A stretch of DNA of 21,190 nucleotides from Bacillota bacterium (GTDB lineage Bacteria; Bacillota; Clostridia; Christensenellales; Borkfalkiaceae), in assembly GCA_003343765.1 (NCBI GenBank), contig QAKO01000109.1, positions 12,004 through 33,193 of the forward strand, given 5' to 3'. The notes beneath the pieces are model-generated. The model was not told the origin of the DNA. It worked only from the letters and a program-made list of their open reading frames with translations, and did no database searches. The number at the start of each line of letters is the position of its first letter. Positions within the stretch are counted from its first letter, which is position 1. The position numbers and the translations under genes were made by a program. Shown here piece after piece: positions 1 to 7,465 of this stretch.

Positions 1-2963
1 AGCCGCTTGACAAGCGTAGACAAAACTTTCGAACTTTTATAATTCTCGCCCCAGTTGTCCAGCTCCTGCTCGATCACGGCCGGATCGCAATCGATATCGA
101 TCAGCGTCTTAAAATTCTTGAAATAATTTCCGAGCAGGCGATCCAATCTGCGGTTTGCATTGAAAAATACGTAAAACTCGTTTTCATCGCAATGGAAATA
201 TTTGTCCAGTGCCCCGCTCCGCAAAAGATCGATAAGCTGCAACAGAGTCTGCATCTTTTTCTCTGTAAATGCGCTCACTCTTTGCCGATAAAAATCAAGG
301 AACAGGCTCAGATAATTTTTAACGTGCTTGATTTCGGCAATCAGCACCTCCGAAGAATAATAAACCTGGTTCCGAAGATCCGGATCGTATTCGGTCAGAT
401 TTACGTTTTCAAAGGGCGAACGGTGAACTCCGCCGCACTGCTTCGCCGCCGCCGATACCTCAATCAGCAGGTTTTCGTATGTGTCCAGTCTCTCTTTGGT
501 CAGGCTGTCGTAAAACGTGCTTTCTATATCCAATACGTCCGGCGCATTCTTGTTTTTCAGATAGATCAGGATGCCTTCATACACAGATACGCCCAGACGG
601 CGCTTTTTATGCAGCGCCATGATCGGCTCGTTCAACGTCTTGCGCACTTCTCCGATCTGTTCATTCTTGGATTCAAAATCAGGATCATCCTGCTCCGCCG
701 CAAGCGCAAGCGTATTTTCCAGACCGCGCAAAAGCGCAGCTTTATCCAGCTTCGCCGAATGAAGCTCCAGACAAAAATCCCCCAGCCCGATCGAATCCAG
801 TCTCTTTTTAACGACTGACAGCGCAGCCTGCTTTTCCGCTACAAACAAAACGCGCTTCCCCTGGTTCAGACAGTTTGCTATAATGTTCGTAATCGTCTGG
901 CTCTTGCCCGTTCCCGGAGGCCCGTGCAAAACAAACGTCGCGCCTGCCGCCGCCTCCGCGATCGCTTCAAACTGCGAACAGTCCGCCATCAGCGGCGTCA
1001 GCACTTCCGACGGTGCATAATCATCCTCCGCCTTGTCCTCAAATACATTGTCCGCCAGTTCCATCCTGTTATCGAGCAGAGATTTCACCAATGCGTTCTT
1101 GCGGAATTTATCAATGTTCTTCCGCACATCGTTCCACATCGCAAACCGCGCAAATGAAAAGTTGGCAAGATATACTTCATCCAGCACTTCCCAGCCTTTC
1201 ATGTTCAAAATTTCCATCCGCACCATTGCCATGATCTCAGATACGCGGATACCCGATGCAATGTTGTCCAATCCGCGGATATCGATCTTGAACTCACGCA
1301 GTAAAAATTCCAGCAAAGTGCTGTTGATCTGCATATTTTCTTCCGCAAACGCAACGGAATAACCCTTTCCGCCTTTGCTGCGCGTTATGCGGACAGGACA
1401 CAGCACCAACGGCGCATACCGCGGTTCGCTGCCCTGCGATTCGTACCACTTCAGAAAACCGAATGCAAGGAACAATACGTTCGCACCCGCTTCTTCTTCC
1501 GCCGTTTTCGCTTTTTTGATCAGAAAACGCAAGACATCTGCCACCGCTTCGCGCTCCGAATAGGTACGCAGACGATGATTTTTCAATTCCACGCTCAAAA
1601 GTTCTGCCAGCATCGAAAGGCTGCCCGACGCGGGGAAATAATCCGCCGCCGTCATCACGCCTCTCACGTCCGCCGTCTTTTCCATCAGGAAAAATTCCTC
1701 GCCGCCTGCCAGACTTTCATACGTTTCGTTGATATCTGCCGAAAGAATATGCAGTGTGTTTTTCTCGGGTCGGAAATTCAGAAGGGTATTCTTCAGTGAT
1801 AAATCCAGCAACCGACGTTCCCATTGTTTGTTACGGGTCACTTTGCCGTCATAGGAAAGCTTTCGCGCACCGGAAAGCGATTCTGGCGCCGCGTTAATAT
1901 CCGTCTCGCTCTCGCCCAAAAGCTCGTATCCCTTAATCCCGCGTACTTTCAGCGGCAATGAAGCGATCCGCGCCAGCCTGCAACGCTTGACATCCACCAC
2001 CGTGTCAAAATAGTTGCTTTCCAGCTTCTGCATATAATGCTTTTCGGCGGCCGTATAATTGACATTCTTCCCGGCAAAAACGTCTTCCACGTCAAACATA
2101 CTGACGTTGTTGATGCCGTCCGACAAATATTTCTGCAACAATACGGTATCGTCGCTGACACTGTCCGAAAAACAATTGTCATACAGCCAAACACCGCAAC
2201 TGACGCTCTTTTCTCCGATCGTCAGCACAGGATGCAATCCTGCACATTCAAAACAGGATGCCAAAAACAGCGAAAGTTCAAATGATGTGCAGACTTTATT
2301 CTTTAAAATTACCGTGATATCGCCCACGGGTACCGGCGAATTATAATTATATTCCGCAGCCGATTTTTCGATCGACTGGCGCTTTACCACCGCGAAAATA
2401 GCTGCCGCGATCTGGCGGATCTTATTCTTATCCCCCTCCTGATACCCGCGCCATTCACAACTGACTCCCCATTTCTGCAACTGGGGTACGGCTTCATTCA
2501 GTACGCGCAGGCATTCCGCTACCTTCGGGCGTACAAAACAGGACAAAAGCTCCGCATTGCCCGCTCTTCCGCTCCAATAATCAAACGGCAATACGGTAAG
2601 TTCTACGCTTTCCTCCGCCAACACGTCTTTCCCGTGCAGTACCGCCACCCGTATCCTGATCTGCGCCAGTTCCGAAAGTTCCGTTAAATACAGCGGCGAA
2701 ACAATATTCGCGGCCGAAATCTCTACCGCGCTTTCAAAAGGAACGCTTTCCAGATGTTTATTAAAAGGCAGCAGAAAACCTTCCGCACAGTCGATCTGTA
2801 CATCCAGATCTTCGATCGTCTCCGAACCCGAATTGGTTACCTGCAACGCCGTAAACAGAGGTACGCGGTTAAAATAATCGGCATAACCGTAAAACTGCTG
2901 TGCTCGGACACTTAAAGCCACACTTTCCCGTAACATAGTCTTTGCTGATTTCTTTCCTGCCAT
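1..2963 (-). CDS. DUF4011-type SF1 helicase/ATPase, 3' end outside window
   Basis: Reading on the minus strand from ATG at 2963 gives about 987 uninterrupted codons that run off the window, so the C-terminus is missing. The start has a GGAGGG ribosome site 5-6 nt upstream. Residues about 25-130 look beta-rich and Ig-like. Residues about 190-262 resemble a transglutaminase-like fold (Cys225; AGLHPVL; GVWL ending at 260). From W381 comes the DUF4011 signature WERRLLDLSLKNTLLNFRP. A Walker A motif, HGPPGTGKSQT, covers 680-690 (Lys687) and is followed by FVAEKQAALSVVKKRL, typical of SF1 helicases. Family members usually run past 1,500 residues with helicase motifs and sometimes DUF3320 or a Vsr-like nuclease at the C-terminus; that part is not visible. 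It has its own promoter and looks monocistronic at the 5' end. Related helicases occur in defence loci (for example Hhe), but nothing next to it supports a defence role. Family confidence is high; function is unknown. Confidence 0.88.
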   Translation of the reverse strand, partial: MAGKKSAKTMLRESVALSVRAQQFYGYADYFNRVPLFTALQVTNSGSETIEDLDVQIDCAEGFLLPFNKHLESVPFESAVEISAANIVSPLYLTELSELAQIRIRVAVLHGKDVLAEESVELTVLPFDYWSGRAGNAELLSCFVRPKVAECLRVLNEAVPQLQKWGVSCEWRGYQEGDKNKIRQIAAAIFAVVKRQSIEKSAAEYNYNSPVPVGDITVILKNKVCTSFELSLFLASCFECAGLHPVLTIGEKSVSCGVWLYDNCFSDSVSDDTVLLQKYLSDGINNVSMFDVEDVFAGKNVNYTAAEKHYMQKLESNYFDTVVDVKRCRLARIASLPLKVRGIKGYELLGESETDINAAPESLSGARKLSYDGKVTRNKQWERRLLDLSLKNTLLNFRPEKNTLHILSADINETYESLAGGEEFFLMEKTADVRGVMTAADYFPASGSLSMLAELLSVELKNHRLRTYSEREAVADVLRFLIKKAKTAEEEAGANVLFLAFGFLKWYESQGSEPRYAPLVLCPVRITRSKGGKGYSVAFAEENMQINSTLLEFLLREFKIDIRGLDNIASGIRVSEIMAMVRMEILNMKGWEVLDEVYLANFSFARFAMWNDVRKNIDKFRKNALVKSLLDNRMELADNVFEDKAEDDYAPSEVLTPLMADCSQFEAIAEAAAGATFVLHGPPGTGKSQTITNIIANCLNQGKRVLFVAEKQAALSVVKKRLDSIGLGDFCLELHSAKLDKAALLRGLENTLALAAEQDDPDFESKNEQIGEVRKTLNEPIMALHKKRRLGVSVYEGILIYLKNKNAPDVLDIESTFYDSLTKERLDTYENLLIEVSAAAKQCGGVHRSPFENVNLTEYDPDLRNQVYYSSEVLIAEIKHVKNYLSLFLDFYRQRVSAFTEKKMQTLLQLIDLLRSGALDKYFHCDENEFYVFFNANRRLDRLLGNYFKNFKTLIDIDCDPAVIEQELDNWGENYKSSKVLSTLVKR

Positions 2964-3040
2964 ATTCCCTCCGAATCCTTTCCGCAAGCCGCCTAAAAAA
3001 TTTAATTTCAGACATGGCACTGCCAATTTTTTTCATTTTT

Positions 3041-3069
3041 ATTATACAACAATTCCGCAATTTTAGCAA
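3041..3069 (-). promoter_or_regulatory. Sigma-A promoter of the DUF4011 helicase gene
   Basis: On the minus strand a TTGCTA -35 box (3064-3069) and a perfect TATAAT -10 box (3041-3046) are separated by exactly 17 nt. This predicts a start near 3034 and a leader of about 70 nt before the ATG at 2963. Confidence 0.75.
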
Positions 3070-3143
3070 GCGTTGGGCTTATTTTCGGGCATATTCCCTC
3101 AATAAATATACGGCTTGATTTATTGCCATTTCCGACCCCTTTC

Positions 3144-3188
3144 ATACGAATCGGGCGGAAGCCCGATCCGCTTCCGCCCGATTCGTAT
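3144..3188. repeat. Perfect 19-bp inverted repeat, strong hairpin after the HAD gene
   Basis: The arms 3144-3162 and 3170-3188 are perfect reverse complements of 19 bp with a 7-nt loop. The hairpin begins 9 nt after the stop codon of the HAD gene. In the direction of that gene no U-run follows (the next bases are GAAAGGGGTC), so it is not a textbook intrinsic terminator. On the plus strand a short T5 run lies just beyond it. It may terminate without a U-tract, protect the mRNA 3' end, or be a DNA-level palindromic element. Confidence 0.7.
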
Positions 3189-3197
3189 ATCCTTTTT

Positions 3198-3881
3198 CTA
3201 TTGCAGTGAATCCACTATTTCCAACACGCCCCGATAGCTGTCTGCCGTATGATCCGGACGGGCTCCTGAAGCTGTTTTCCCTTTCGGATTGAACCAGATA
3301 CTTTCGATACCCGATGCGTTCGCGCCCTTAATATCCGACGTAAGCGAATCGCCGATCACAAGACAATCTTCCCTTTTTACTCTTGCCGACGCAAGAACAA
3401 ATTCGAAAAAACGCACATCCGGTTTCGCATACCCGATTTCATCCGATACGAATACGCCGTCAAAAAATCCGTTAAGTCCCAGCGATTCCAATCGTCCGTA
3501 CTGCGCCGCAGGCGTTCCGTTCGTGATCAGATATATCCGTCCGCGCCGTTTCAGCTCCCGCATAAATTCCGTCGCTCCGGGCAGCAGATACCCCGTCCGG
3601 CACAGTTTGTCAAAATACAATCCGTTTGCTTCTTTCGCGTCCGCACTGCTTTGCAATCTTGCAAAAAAACGGGAAAAACGCGCCGTCATCAAATCTTTCT
3701 TGCATATTTCGCCGCGTTCATATTCGCGCCATAAACTGTCATTGATCTCCTTGAATTCAGCGTATCGCTCCGCCGCCTGTCGTTCCCCAAGCTCATTCAT
3801 CGCCGCACGAAAACTTTCTTCGGAAGATCGTATAAAATCCAGTACAGTTTCGTCGGCATCCAGCAAAAAATTATTCTTCAT
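3198..3881 (-). CDS. HAD-superfamily phosphatase, YjjG/YfnB type
   Basis: A 227-residue cytosolic HAD hydrolase with all four motifs intact: motif I DADET (nucleophile Asp8, acid/base Asp10), motif II LITNGT (Thr120), motif III Lys153 in YAKPD, and motif IV VIGDSLTSD (Asp178, Asp183). A helical cap lies between residues about 15 and 95. The DADET plus LITNGT pattern and the length match the YjjG/YfnB group; E. coli YjjG is a house-cleaning pyrimidine nucleotide phosphatase. The substrate here is inferred from the family only. The ATG lies inside the end of the HelD-like gene (11-nt overlap) with GGAGAGAAGG directly upstream, so translation is probably coupled. Confidence 0.87.
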   Translation of the reverse strand: MKNNFLLDADETVLDFIRSSEESFRAAMNELGERQAAERYAEFKEINDSLWREYERGEICKKDLMTARFSRFFARLQSSADAKEANGLYFDKLCRTGYLLPGATEFMRELKRRGRIYLITNGTPAAQYGRLESLGLNGFFDGVFVSDEIGYAKPDVRFFEFVLASARVKREDCLVIGDSLTSDIKGANASGIESIWFNPKGKTASGARPDHTADSYRGVLEIVDSLQ

Positions 3882-6276
3882 CCTTCTCTCCGCTCTTCTC
3901 GTCCCGTATGATCGCCAGCTCTTTCAGCGCACGCGTATAGGCGATATATTTTTCATTGACCGTCATGTCCGCATCCGCCACCGCCACACAGGTAAATTCC
4001 AATCCTTTCGATTCATAAACCGTCATCAGATTGATCTTGCTTTTCGAAATCTTGTTCGTTCGGCCCGGTATATTGTAACTTTTGCGGCTGTATTTTTCCA
4101 GCGATTCTTCCGAAACAATGATCGCTTTCAAACCTTTCTTTTCCCGAAAAAATCCGCTGATGCCGCGAACACCGACATATTGCACCGGAGGCCCGTCAAA
4201 CCCGATCGGATGCATCCCGATCTTCAGTTTCTCGGATACAAATTCCACGATCTGATTGGTGTTCCGATAGTTCTGATTCAATTCATATTTCTGATCCGCG
4301 CCGACCGATTTCCAGTCATGCAGGCCGCGATACCCCGTAATGTTCTGCGCAAGATCACCGTATACGTTGAACGCCGCATCTTCATTGAAAAAATGCAGCA
4401 GTCGATACTCGTTTTCTGAAATGTCCTGTCCTTCGTCTACAAAAACAAGTCCGTAGCGCGGCTTTAACTGCCTGCCAAGCAGTGCAAAAATCAGGCAAAG
4501 CGTATACGGATCGCTCCTCTGCAACCCCTTGCCGATCCCGAATTTGTTTTTCGTTTTGCGGACGATCTCTTTATAAAAAAACCTCGCCAGTTCTATATAC
4601 GTGCCGCATTTTCCGATCTTGACAAAATATTCGTTCCCTTTCAGGATCTCAAACAATTCACAGAAATTCCCGAACAGCGTTTCGATCTCCCGAACATCTT
4701 CCGAAACCGCGTCGATCTCCTTCAGAAGCTCCGCTCTGCGCGCAATCCTATCCGCATACGTTTCCACTTCCACTCCGCCGCGGTTTATCTTGTACCTGCG
4801 AAGATCGTTCATCTCCTTTGCAACCGTTTCACGCAGACGCGCAAGATCTTCCGCTGCGCCCGAAGTAACTTTCCCGTACGCCCGCATGATAAACGATCCT
4901 GCTCTGTAAAAGGAAAGTATCCGATTGTAAAAATAACTGTAATTGCTGATCTTTTCGCTCTTCAGATCGTTCGAGAAAAATTCTTCAGCCGCCGTCACTT
5001 CGTTCATCAGCTCGCGGAAAGGCTTCGTATAATACAATCCTCCCTCCGCTTTCTCTTTGATCTCTCCCAGTACGGCACGGCGGACGCGCACGCTCGCATT
5101 TTTGATCGAATTGTAACGCTCCAGCTGTCTGCGGCAATTTTCCGCCACCGTTCCGATAAATGCCGTACACTCCTCGCTGAGAAACATCCCCACGATCCCG
5201 CTGTATATTTTTGTCAGCTTGCTCTGTACATCTTTGTAAAATTTTTCCGAATAGATATACTCCAGATATTTAAGCGGTACTTTCGCCGCATAGTCGATCT
5301 TCCCGTCCAGGTCGATCCCTTCATTTTTCAGCAACAGCTGAAAATATTCGTCAATATGCCGCGTCTTGACTTTTTCCAGCTCCAATACCTGCGATAATTC
5401 ATCAATAAAAGCATTGAACGAGTCGCTCGGCGTGATCACCAGTACATCCGCAGGTCTCAGATTTTCATTGTTATACATCAGAAAACTCAGCCGATGCAAC
5501 ATGATCATCGTCTTTCCGCTGCCTGCACAGCCCTGCAACACAAAACTCTCCTGTTCAGGCTTTGTAATAATCTCATACTGCTTTTCCTGGATCGTCTCAA
5601 TAATATCCGATATCTCAGACTGCTCTTTCCTCGCACGCAATATTTCTTTCAGATACGGATCAAAAATGATCTCTTCGTCCCTGCCCGCGATCTCTTCTTT
5701 GGTAAGATAATCTTTCAAACTCAGATATTCGTTTTTGAAGTCCAGAAATTGCCCGTTCGCCGTCCTTAATGCTCGGCGCAGAATCTGCTTGTAATTGTAT
5801 TCGTTGATCGAAAATACGATCTGACTCTTCTGATAATATTTTCTGGCAAGCGGCGCACGCCAATCCACAATTTCTAAATTGACGTCTCCCTTTTTCCCGA
5901 TATAATAGCTGTTATAGCCTTCCTTATCGTCATAAAGATCCATCCGCGCAAAATACGGCTCGACAAAAAAGCCCTTGAAGCCCTCGATCTCTTCCCGCCA
6001 GCCGCGTATCTGCGCATTCAGACCTATGATCGCCCTGTAATTCTCCGCGGTGAATTCACCGCTCCGCATCTCTTCTGCCTGCTCCTGCGCTTCTTTGATC
6101 TTCAGCTTCAGGCGATTGATATAACAGCTCTTCAGAAGCCTCATTACGACCCGCACCCGCAGATCTTCATACTTGCACTGTTTCTCTTCATCCAGAAGAT
6201 CCAGATAAAATTGCTTATCCGGATACTTTCGGCTCTTGATAAACTCACGCATTTCTTTCTCTGTCATTTCCGCCAT
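3871..6276 (-). CDS. helD: HelD-like SF1 helicase (RNA polymerase recycling family)
   Basis: An 801-residue UvrD/Rep-like ATPase, close to the length of Bacillus subtilis HelD. Residues 1-100 are a charged helical arm. The HelD-typical VDWRAP lies at about 137-142, before the Walker A GCAGSGKT (249-256) followed by LHRLSFL. Walker B is LVFVDEGQDIS, motif V is YESKGLEF and motif VI is AYTRALKEL near the C-terminus. HelD proteins bind RNA polymerase and use ATP to free stalled complexes from DNA; a DNA-repair UvrD role is less likely because of the N-terminal arm and the DWRAP segment. The start has AAGGGA 7-8 nt upstream; Met4 is an alternative. It has its own extended -10 promoter just beyond the terminator of the GMP synthase paralogue, and it overlaps the downstream HAD gene. 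Confidence 0.85.
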   Translation of the reverse strand: MAEMTEKEMREFIKSRKYPDKQFYLDLLDEEKQCKYEDLRVRVVMRLLKSCYINRLKLKIKEAQEQAEEMRSGEFTAENYRAIIGLNAQIRGWREEIEGFKGFFVEPYFARMDLYDDKEGYNSYYIGKKGDVNLEIVDWRAPLARKYYQKSQIVFSINEYNYKQILRRALRTANGQFLDFKNEYLSLKDYLTKEEIAGRDEEIIFDPYLKEILRARKEQSEISDIIETIQEKQYEIITKPEQESFVLQGCAGSGKTMIMLHRLSFLMYNNENLRPADVLVITPSDSFNAFIDELSQVLELEKVKTRHIDEYFQLLLKNEGIDLDGKIDYAAKVPLKYLEYIYSEKFYKDVQSKLTKIYSGIVGMFLSEECTAFIGTVAENCRRQLERYNSIKNASVRVRRAVLGEIKEKAEGGLYYTKPFRELMNEVTAAEEFFSNDLKSEKISNYSYFYNRILSFYRAGSFIMRAYGKVTSGAAEDLARLRETVAKEMNDLRRYKINRGGVEVETYADRIARRAELLKEIDAVSEDVREIETLFGNFCELFEILKGNEYFVKIGKCGTYIELARFFYKEIVRKTKNKFGIGKGLQRSDPYTLCLIFALLGRQLKPRYGLVFVDEGQDISENEYRLLHFFNEDAAFNVYGDLAQNITGYRGLHDWKSVGADQKYELNQNYRNTNQIVEFVSEKLKIGMHPIGFDGPPVQYVGVRGISGFFREKKGLKAIIVSEESLEKYSRKSYNIPGRTNKISKSKINLMTVYESKGLEFTCVAVADADMTVNEKYIAYTRALKELAIIRDEKSGEKDEE

Positions 6277-6331
6277 CTTTGTTTCCCTTATCCCTTTGCC
6301 TGTTATCGTGGACGCAAAAAGACATCACTTT

Positions 6332-6340
6332 AGTATAGCA
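6332..6340 (-). promoter_or_regulatory. Extended -10 promoter of the HelD-like gene
   Basis: Minus-strand TGCTATACT gives a -10 box TATACT (6332-6337) with the TGn extension. The -35 region lies in the T-run of the upstream terminator and is poor (TTTCTT at 17 nt spacing), so recognition would depend on the extended -10. The predicted start is about 50 nt before the ATG. Confidence 0.55.
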
Positions 6341-6348
6341 CATATCCG

Positions 6349-6390
6349 AAAAAAAAGAAACACCTTTGCAAAAATTTCACAAAGGTATTT
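6349..6390 (-). terminator. Rho-independent terminator after the GMP synthase paralogue
   Basis: The minus strand reads an 11-bp stem (6390-6380 with 6368-6358, core ACCTTTG/CAAAGGT, one G-U pair), an 11-nt loop, then GTTTC-like sequence and a run of eight T (6356-6349). It lies about 38 nt after the stop codon at 6428 and closes the gua cluster. Confidence 0.8.
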
Positions 6391-6424
6391 CAATATTATA
6401 CAGAAAACTAATTTTTGTTGAATA

Positions 6425-6446
6425 AAATTATTCCCATTCGATCGTT
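6425..6446. repeat. 22-bp direct repeat, copy 1 (3' end of short GMP synthase gene)
   Basis: This 22-bp segment is identical to 7444-7465. It covers the codons for the last residues (TIEWE), the stop codon and three bases beyond it. The identity ends abruptly on both sides. It may mark a duplication or a gene conversion tract. Confidence 0.8.
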
Positions 6447-7408
6447 CCGCAAGGCTTCGGGGTAAGATCGTACAAGACACGGTTTACACCGGGCACTTCA
6501 TTCGTTATGCGTGCCGTAATATGCTGCAACAGCGCAAAAGGTACGTCTTCTACGGTTGCCGTCATCGCGTCTTTCGTGTTCACGGCTCTCAGGATGACTG
6601 GATATGCAAACGTGCGCTTGCCGTCTTTTACGCCGACCGACTTGAAATCCGGTACCACGGTAAAATACTGCCAGACTTTTCCTTCCAACCCGTTTTTCGC
6701 AAATTCTTCCCGCAGGATCGCATCCGATTCCCGCACCGCTTCCAGTCTGTCCCGCGTGATCGCACCCAAGCAGCGCACTCCCAATCCGGGGCCAGGGAAC
6801 GGCTGGCGGTAAACCATGTTATCCGGCAACCCCAATGCTTTTCCGACCACACGCACTTCATCCTTGAACAAGAATTTCAAAGGTTCCACCAGCTCGAATT
6901 TCAGATCTTCCGGCAGACCTCCGACATTGTGATGCGCCTTGACCGGCCCGCTTTCCAGAATATCCGGATAAATCGTGCCCTGCGCCAGAAATTCGATTCC
7001 GTCCTGCTTACGCGCCTCTTCCTCAAAGACACGGATAAACTCTGCGCCTATGATCTTACGCTTCGTTTCCGGATCGGCTACGCCTGCCAGCTTGTTAAGA
7101 AAACGATCCACCGCATCAACGTAAATGAGATTCGCGTTCATCTGACCGCGAAAAACCTCCACAACCTGCTCCGGCTCGCCCTTGCGCAGCAAACCGTGAT
7201 TGACATGCACGCATACGAGATTCCTGCCGATCGCCTTGATCAGCAGCGCTGCGACGACCGACGAATCCACTCCGCCCGAAAGAGCCAATAAAACTTTTTT
7301 GTCTTTAACCTGCTCCCTGACGGCTTGTACCTGCTCATTAATAAACTTTTCCGCAAGTTGGACATTGTCGATCCTCTCCATATCTTCCGGACGTTTGTTG
7401 TTTAACAT
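6428..7408 (-). CDS. GMP synthase paralogue without glutaminase domain
   Basis: 326 residues covering only the ATP-pyrophosphatase and dimerization domains of GMP synthase. Visible motifs are the PP-loop LSGGVDSS (about 43-50), VNHGLLRKGE, QGTIYPD, HHNVGGLPE, RQPFPGPGL and the terminal TIEWE, so the XMP-adenylating active site looks intact. The GATase domain found in residues 1-195 of the neighbouring full-length GuaA is absent; instead there are about 16 extra residues before the alignable part. The lid loop is about four residues shorter than in the neighbour (ESGPVKAHH against ESGKGASAVIKSHH). It starts 38 nt after the guaA stop, with GGAGGG 5 nt before the ATG, and ends at a terminator. 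Archaea split this enzyme into separate glutaminase and synthetase subunits (GuaAa/GuaAb). Here it may use free ammonia, borrow a glutaminase, or act on another substrate. Confidence 0.85.
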   Translation of the reverse strand: MLNNKRPEDMERIDNVQLAEKFINEQVQAVREQVKDKKVLLALSGGVDSSVVAALLIKAIGRNLVCVHVNHGLLRKGEPEQVVEVFRGQMNANLIYVDAVDRFLNKLAGVADPETKRKIIGAEFIRVFEEEARKQDGIEFLAQGTIYPDILESGPVKAHHNVGGLPEDLKFELVEPLKFLFKDEVRVVGKALGLPDNMVYRQPFPGPGLGVRCLGAITRDRLEAVRESDAILREEFAKNGLEGKVWQYFTVVPDFKSVGVKDGKRTFAYPVILRAVNTKDAMTATVEDVPFALLQHITARITNEVPGVNRVLYDLTPKPCGTIEWE

Positions 7409-7443
7409 TTTTCCCTCCGTATTTAAAATTTTCTTCTATGATT

Positions 7444-7465
7444 AAATTATTCCCATTCGATCGTT
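7444..7465. repeat. 22-bp direct repeat, copy 2 (3' end of guaA)
   Basis: Identical to 6425-6446, at the equivalent position of the full-length guaA gene, again spanning the final TIEWE codons and the stop. Confidence 0.8.

Noticed and set aside
192..2346. Several open frames on the plus strand
   Set aside because: They lie opposite one continuous minus-strand frame with DUF4011 and Walker A motifs; their translations are low-complexity and Arg/Phe-rich, as expected for antisense of a coding strand.
2869..3069. 66-codon minus-strand frame around the helicase start, including ATG at 3015
   Set aside because: It overlaps the helicase start in another frame, has no ribosome site before its ATGs, and its first start lies upstream of the predicted transcript start. 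An upstream peptide cannot be fully excluded.
3289..4419. 376-codon plus-strand frame
   Set aside because: Antisense shadow of the HAD and HelD-like genes, both of which have clear motifs and ribosome sites.
6393..6420. TATAAT with TTCAAC at 16 nt on the minus strand after the GMP synthase paralogue
   Set aside because: It lies upstream of a strong terminator, so it would not lead to a gene; probably a chance A/T match.
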